A DNA stretch of 48,638 nt from an uncultured Verrucomicrobia subdivision 3 bacterium (GTDB lineage: Bacteria; Verrucomicrobiota; Verrucomicrobiia; Limisphaerales; UBA11358), in assembly GCA_903872345.1 (NCBI GenBank), contig CAIQKM010000034.1, positions 1 to 48,638 on the forward strand, read 5' to 3'. The notes under the pieces are model-generated. The model was not told where the DNA came from and ran no database searches. It saw only the letters and a list, made by a program, of their open reading frames with translations. A program made the position numbers and the translations under genes. How positions within the stretch are numbered: the stretch's first letter is position 1; every line of letters starts with the position of its first letter. This document shows, in pieces, positions 44,300 through 48,638 of the stretch.

Positions 44300-46069
44300 T
44301 CACTTCCCCTTTAAATTCTGCCCCAGCCAGTTGGTCAGTTGCGCGGTCCAAGTCGGCTCGAATTTATCCCAGTCCAGAATCCGGTGACCGCCGCCGGGGA
44401 TGACGATGAAGTCGCACACATCGCCGGCGCCTTTGAGCTTGGACTGAAAGTTGCGCGAGTGTTCGTACATGACGGTTTTGTCCGCATCGCCCTGAATGAG
44501 CAGGAACGGCGGCAGACCGGGTTTTACGTGGTCAATGGGCGAATTCTTCGCCAGCACGGCGCGCACGGAGGGCGTGATGTTGGTACTATCGCAGTGGAAC
44601 AGCATTTGCATGGACTTGGAAAGCCCGCCGCGACGTTCGTTGTCAGCCACGAGATCGTTCGGCGGTGCCAAGCCGATGACGGCCTGCACGCGTGTACGGC
44701 GCGAAGCCAGCACGCCGGCCTGCGACACCATCTGACCGCCGGCGGAGTAACCAAACATGGCAATGCGGTCGGGGTCGCCCTTGTAGTCGGCGGCGTGCTT
44801 TTTCACCCAGCGGATGGCGGTTTGGAGATCGTCCAATTGCGCGGGCCAGCGGTTGGTGGGCGCAAGGCGGTAATCAATGGAAAACCAAGTGTAACCGGCG
44901 CGGGCCAAGGGCTCGAACAAGACGCTAATGTCATGCGCCTTGTCGCCGCTGCTCCAGCCGCCGCCATGAACAATGAGGGCCACGGGATGCTTGGACCCAT
45001 CGGCGGGTTCCCAGGCATCGAGCAACAGTTTTTGGCCGCCCGCCTTCCCATAGACAACATTCTGGCGATTGGGCGCGAACTCCAGATTGTAGGTCAGCGT
45101 GGGATCCCAGTCATCAGCGCCGCCGAGCACGCGCTGGACGGTGATGGCCTGCGCCTCGGCATCGGTGAGCTGTTTGGTCCACACGGGACGGTTGGTGGGG
45201 TTGGCCCCGGCGCCGGTACTGTGATATTCGGCATAGCGGGTGTGGGTGTGGGCCTCGGGCTTGTTCCAGTCGTTCCAGCCCGACGGGCGCACAACCTCGG
45301 AGAGGTCGCAATTTAGATAGATTGTGCTGGCATTAATGCGCCACGGGCGGCCGAGCCAGGTTTGCACATCCGGATTGGCTCCGGCGATTTTGCAACGATT
45401 GAAAACAAAGCCGAAGGGCGCATCGGCCGGCGTGGACGCGGCGGTGACATAGCCATCGCGCAGGCAGACAATGCGGCATTGCTCAAACCAGGCGGTGGCG
45501 GCGCCAAAGATGAAATCCACATGGCCCTCGATATGGCAGTTGTCGAAATACTGGCGGCCGCGATTGAGCAGAATGGTGTCCTGCCAGCCGAGAAACCGGC
45601 AGTGATGAAACGCGGCGCGGTCGCCATCCACGCGAATGGCCAGCGCCTGGCCAACCGGCCCGGCATCGTTGGCGAAAGTAATATTCTCGGCGGTGAAATC
45701 ATCGGCATCGATGGTGGTGGACGGCGTGTGGAAGGTGCCAATCGGTTTGCCCTCGGCATTGGTGATGCCGGCGTAGAGATTAAACGTAAGGATGGTATTG
45801 GTGGCGTTGTCGCCGACGAGTTTGAAGAACCGTTTCTCCCGTTGGATATACAGCAGCTCATGGTAGGTGCCGGGCGCGATGTGGATGATCACGGGCGCTT
45901 CCCGGGTGCCGGCGGGCACGGACATGATGGCTTCCTGCACGGACTTGAATTTCGCGCTGCCATCCGGGGCTACCTGCACATTGATCGCGGCGGCGAACAA
46001 ACCGTCGGGAATCAGCAGCGCCAGCAGGACAGCCAGCATCCGACCGGGCAAAACGTTAGCGGTGAGCAT
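44300..46069 (-). CDS. Secreted pectinesterase fused to an alpha/beta-hydrolase esterase
   Basis: A 589-residue two-domain exported enzyme. A signal peptide (ending GLFAAA, about residue 28) leads into a carbohydrate esterase family 8 pectin methylesterase domain (about 30-320). It has GWQDTILLNRGRQYFDNC and EGHVDFIFGAATAWFEQC, which hold the catalytic Gln and two Asp residues, and WLGRPWR with the binding Arg. The second domain (about 330-585) is an esterase/lipase fold with HGGGW, nucleophile GYSAGGQ near 452, and the closing acid and His in DADKTVMYEHS and GGGHRIL. The pair suggests combined removal of methyl and acetyl groups from pectin; the acetyl part is inference. Divergent from the methyltransferase. 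Confidence 0.92.
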   Translation of the reverse strand: MLTANVLPGRMLAVLLALLIPDGLFAAAINVQVAPDGSAKFKSVQEAIMSVPAGTREAPVIIHIAPGTYHELLYIQREKRFFKLVGDNATNTILTFNLYAGITNAEGKPIGTFHTPSTTIDADDFTAENITFANDAGPVGQALAIRVDGDRAAFHHCRFLGWQDTILLNRGRQYFDNCHIEGHVDFIFGAATAWFEQCRIVCLRDGYVTAASTPADAPFGFVFNRCKIAGANPDVQTWLGRPWRINASTIYLNCDLSEVVRPSGWNDWNKPEAHTHTRYAEYHSTGAGANPTNRPVWTKQLTDAEAQAITVQRVLGGADDWDPTLTYNLEFAPNRQNVVYGKAGGQKLLLDAWEPADGSKHPVALIVHGGGWSSGDKAHDISVLFEPLARAGYTWFSIDYRLAPTNRWPAQLDDLQTAIRWVKKHAADYKGDPDRIAMFGYSAGGQMVSQAGVLASRRTRVQAVIGLAPPNDLVADNERRGGLSKSMQMLFHCDSTNITPSVRAVLAKNSPIDHVKPGLPPFLLIQGDADKTVMYEHSRNFQSKLKGAGDVCDFIVIPGGGHRILDWDKFEPTWTAQLTNWLGQNLKGK

Positions 46070-46162
46070 GCCGGGATTTTATTCGGGACCGCCAAAAATC
46101 AGAAGCAAATTATGCTTCCCGTTGGTGCCGCCGCCTGCGAAACTGTTGGTTTGTCGATTAAT

Positions 46163-47365
46163 ATGGAAACATTGCCCACAGTCATGCTCAAGCCAGGCGA
46201 AGCGGACCGCATTCTTGCCGGTCACCCCTGGATCTATAATGGTGAAATCCTGCGGCTCTCGCAGCCGCCCGCCGACGGCGAAATCGTGCAGGTGAAGGAT
46301 CATCGCCAGCGCTTTCTGGGCACGGGCTTTTTCAATTCCCGGTCCAAAATCAATGTGCGCCTGCTCTCGGCGGACCGCATCCCCGTGGATGGCGATTTCT
46401 TTGAGAGCCGCATCCGCGCCGCGCTGGCCGTGCGCCAGCGGCACCTGCCGCAGGCCACCTCGTTCCGCGTGGTAAACGCGGAAAGCGACGGCCTGAGCGG
46501 GCTGATCGTGGACAAGTACGAGGACGTATTGGTGGTGCAGATTTCCGCGCTGGGCATGGACCAGCGGAAACAGTTAATCGTGGCCGCGCTGCAACGGATT
46601 CTGTCGCCCCGCGCCATTCTGGAGCGCAGCGATGTGGCCTCGCGCAAATTCGAAGGCCTGGAACCCTCCAACGGCGTGCTCGCCGGCAGCCATGAGGGCC
46701 CGATCATGGTGAACCTGAACGGCATCAAATTTGAAACCGATCTGGTGGAAGGCCACAAGACGGGCATGTATCTGGATCAGCAGGCTAATTACCAAGCCGT
46801 CTCGCAATTTGCCAAGGGCGGCCAGGTGCTGGATTGTTTTAGCTTTTTGGGCGGCTTCGGTCTGCACGCGGCCCGCGCCGGCGCGGCGCACGTGCATTTG
46901 CTGGATCAAAGTGCGGCGGCGATTGCGGCTTCACAGCGCAACGCGCAGACGAACGGACTTGCGGCGAACTGTTCCTTTGACGAGGTCAACGTGTTTGACT
47001 GGCTCAAGCTCAACACGGCGGTAAAACCCCACGAACGCGTGGTGCCCCGCTTCGACATGATCATTCTCGACCCGCCCTCCTTCACCCGCAACCGGGCCTC
47101 GGTGCCGGATGCGTTGCGCGGCTACAAGGAAATCCATCTGCGCGCACTAAAACTCCTCAAGGTGGGCGGCACGCTGGCGACCTTCTGCTGCTCGCACCAT
47201 GTGAACACGGAGCTTTTCCAAGACACGCTGCTGGCTGCAGCCTTCGACACCCGCCGGGTGCTGCGTCGCACGGCAATTTATTCGCAGTCACCGGATCATC
47301 CGGTGATCCCCATGATTCCGGAAACGGAATATCTCAAAGGCTTCGCCTTTGAGGTTGTGCGCTGA
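46163..47365 (+). CDS. RlmI-like class I SAM-dependent RNA methyltransferase
   Basis: A 400-residue protein with an N-terminal PUA domain (LKPGEADRILAGHPWIYNGEI, about 10-30), a linking EEHG-type region, and a Rossmann methyltransferase domain. Motif I reads VLDCFSFLGGFGLHAARAGA near 227 and the catalytic region is IILDPPSFTRN near 295. This is the layout of RlmI (23S rRNA m5C1962) and relatives. The upstream frame reaches 45362 antisense to the esterase gene, so the ATG at 46163 (METLPTVMLKPGE) is taken as the start. The exact RNA target is not established. Confidence 0.9.
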   Translation: METLPTVMLKPGEADRILAGHPWIYNGEILRLSQPPADGEIVQVKDHRQRFLGTGFFNSRSKINVRLLSADRIPVDGDFFESRIRAALAVRQRHLPQATSFRVVNAESDGLSGLIVDKYEDVLVVQISALGMDQRKQLIVAALQRILSPRAILERSDVASRKFEGLEPSNGVLAGSHEGPIMVNLNGIKFETDLVEGHKTGMYLDQQANYQAVSQFAKGGQVLDCFSFLGGFGLHAARAGAAHVHLLDQSAAAIAASQRNAQTNGLAANCSFDEVNVFDWLKLNTAVKPHERVVPRFDMIILDPPSFTRNRASVPDALRGYKEIHLRALKLLKVGGTLATFCCSHHVNTELFQDTLLAAAFDTRRVLRRTAIYSQSPDHPVIPMIPETEYLKGFAFEVVR

Positions 47366-47530
47366 GCGGGAAAAACGAGAATTAAGGATGGAGACTGGAG
47401 GATGGCGCGGCCATCACTCCGGTGGATGGGAGATTCTAATCCTGGTTGGAGCCGGCGTAAGGCTCTAAGTTTAGCCGGGCACTAACAAACATAGAGTCTC
47501 CTCGCGTCGGCTGCTACTTCTTTATCGGCA
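47366..47530. other. Convergent intergenic region after the methyltransferase
   Basis: 165 bases with repeated GGATGG/GGAG words and a short stem GAGCC...GGCTC near 47440-47465. No terminator with a T-run was seen. It looks like degenerate repeat DNA of the same kind as elsewhere in this window, but I could not pair it with another copy here. Confidence 0.35.
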
Positions 47531-48337
47531 TCACCCGCCAAACGCCGAGTATTTTTTGATGCCCTGCCGCCACATGACCCGCGCAAAGATGTACGCCGCG
47601 ACCACCCACATGAATTGGATCAAGAGCCCCCGCCACAGATCCGCCCCCGCCGCCTTGCCCATATAGACGCTGATCGGAAAATACAACTGGTACGGAAACG
47701 GCGTCATAAAAAGAATGTGTTTCACCGTCGGCGACAGCACATCCAGCGGAAACAAATGCCCGCTCGCCAGATATTCAAAAGCGAACAGGATGAAAATAAA
47801 CGTGGAAATTTCCAGCAGCCAGAACGCCAGCATGGCCATCGCATACGAAATGAAGAACTGCAGCAGCGCCGTCAGCAGCAGCGACACGCAAAAAACACCG
47901 AACGCCTCCCCGCTGGCCGGCCCCACAAAATAGCTGCGAAAACAGAAAATGAATCCCGCCAGCGGCAGCGCCGCCATGGAGACAAATGCAATGCGCCCGG
48001 AAAAAAACAGACTCAGCCGGTACCACAGATAATCCACCGGCTTCAACAAAAACTGACTGATATTCCCCTCCCGAATGTCGGCGGCAATCTGCCAGTCATC
48101 CTCATTCACCGCCGTCAGCACATCCACCACCGCCACCAGCATGTAATAGAAAATCATCTGGGCCTGCGAAAATCCCGAGTGATCCCCCACCCCCGGATTG
48201 TGCGTGTAAATTGTCCGCCACAGCGAGAGCATCGCGAACAGCGGAATGAAACTGAACAGCGTCCGCGTCAGGTAATTGAAGCGGTAGGCGAGGTTGCTTT
48301 GCAACCCAATGCTGATGACGTGCAGATATTTCTTCAT
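47531..48337 (-). CDS. ABC-2 family transporter permease
   Basis: A 268-residue inner-membrane permease of the ABC-2 type (PF06182-like). Six hydrophobic segments are visible, starting with TLFSFIPLFAMLSLW near residue 32. The cytoplasmic-facing sequence EDDWQIAADIREGNISQFLLKPVDYLWYRL at about 79-108 is the coupling pattern of this permease group. The upstream frame runs to 48514 without membrane character, so the ATG at 48337 (MKKYLHVISIGLQSNLA) is the start. The ATPase partner and usually a second permease lie next to such genes; none is in the window, so they would be beyond 48638 or absent. The exported substrate is unknown. Confidence 0.85.
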   Translation of the reverse strand: MKKYLHVISIGLQSNLAYRFNYLTRTLFSFIPLFAMLSLWRTIYTHNPGVGDHSGFSQAQMIFYYMLVAVVDVLTAVNEDDWQIAADIREGNISQFLLKPVDYLWYRLSLFFSGRIAFVSMAALPLAGFIFCFRSYFVGPASGEAFGVFCVSLLLTALLQFFISYAMAMLAFWLLEISTFIFILFAFEYLASGHLFPLDVLSPTVKHILFMTPFPYQLYFPISVYMGKAAGADLWRGLLIQFMWVVAAYIFARVMWRQGIKKYSAFGG

Positions 48338-48638
48338 CCGTGCGCGCCCAAGATAACCGCCGCCGCTCAAAGCGCCAGTCACTTTGCGCCAACACCGGCG
48401 ATCAGTGCAATCCCGTGCCTGCCACAATCCCAAACCGTGGTATCGCCATAAACCGTTCGCACAAGAAGCTTTCCCCCGCTCCGCCATTGATAAATGCAGG
48501 AGAGGGTCGCCCATTAGTGTGTCTGGTCAATAAATAAAACATCTCTGGCCTCGATTTTTTTATCGAGCTTACTTCTGGCGCGTGGCGAAGCCTTGGGCCG
48601 TACGACTCAAGCCTGTTATTTTGTTCTATTGAATACGA
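48338..48638. other. Region upstream of the permease to the window end
   Basis: 301 bases. A copy of the dispersed repeat found in priA lies at 48479-48506 (CTCCGCCATTGATAAATGCA then GGAGAGGG). A perfect six-base stem CTCGAT/ATCGAG encloses TTTTTT at 48550-48567. No gene was recognised. Confidence 0.5.
48479..48506. repeat. Copy of the dispersed repeat found inside priA
   Basis: Matches 30273-30300 at 25 of 28 positions. This intergenic copy shows the element is mobile or amplified in the genome rather than part of PriA. Confidence 0.65.

Noticed and set aside
45362..46162. N-terminal extension of the methyltransferase
   Set aside because: It is antisense to the pectinesterase domain; the PUA domain begins just after the ATG at 46163.

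Overview
The window looks like chromosomal DNA of a free-living, GC-rich, Gram-negative bacterium of the Verrucomicrobiota, probably near the Pedosphaera/Limisphaerales group. This rests on gene content and on familiar palindromic intergenic repeats, not on a database search. The pointers are a menaquinone gene of the futalosine route (mqnD), sulfatase plus anaerobic sulfatase maturase, GH92 mannosidase, a pectinesterase-esterase fusion, a DUF6600 envelope protein, and many small palindromic elements between genes. No rRNA, tRNA, CRISPR array or prophage was recognised.

Layout. 1-115: tail of an unknown, possibly transposase, gene. 242-1361: gapdh with its own promoter and a strong terminator. 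1461-3794: secreted GH92 mannosidase. 3832-4904 (minus): RES/Xre toxin-antitoxin pair. 5038-8488 (minus): DUF309, TIGR01777 epimerase and a secreted beta-helix protein, overlapping in turn. 8697-10277: parB and def. 10278-10789: a gene-free stretch with a near-consensus sigma-54 promoter followed by a highly structured, probably transcribed RNA. 10790-12884: mqnD and nadA, separated by a palindromic element.

12953-20904 is a phosphate island. A Pit-type transporter with a DUF47 partner is read leftward. A porin followed by pstS-pstC-pstA-pstB-phoU is read rightward. The shared intergenic region holds two Pho-box-like pairs of 7-bp direct repeats with an 11-bp period.

20945-23393 (minus) holds an overlapping operon of a membrane protein, a divergent adenylate-kinase-like protein and fmt. 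23444-26356 is a divergent sulfatase-maturase/sulfatase pair. 26422-28387 has a DJ-1/PfpI protein and lnt. 28618-33052 (minus) reads ruvC, ruvA, a DUF374 acyltransferase and priA; priA carries an in-frame copy of a dispersed repeat. 33136-40081 holds an outer-membrane beta-barrel, a large hybrid histidine kinase and a DUF6600 protein. 40501-44070 has adk with an unusual N-terminal extension, a haem-binding protein, a carboxylesterase, a lipoprotein and two small membrane-associated proteins. 44300-48337 has the pectinesterase-esterase fusion, an RlmI-like methyltransferase and an ABC-2 permease.

The most unusual items are the sigma-54-linked structured RNA at about 10426-10730, whose apical loop displays a full-length Shine-Dalgarno sequence; the tandem Pho boxes at 14774-14824; and the repeat inserted in frame within PriA.
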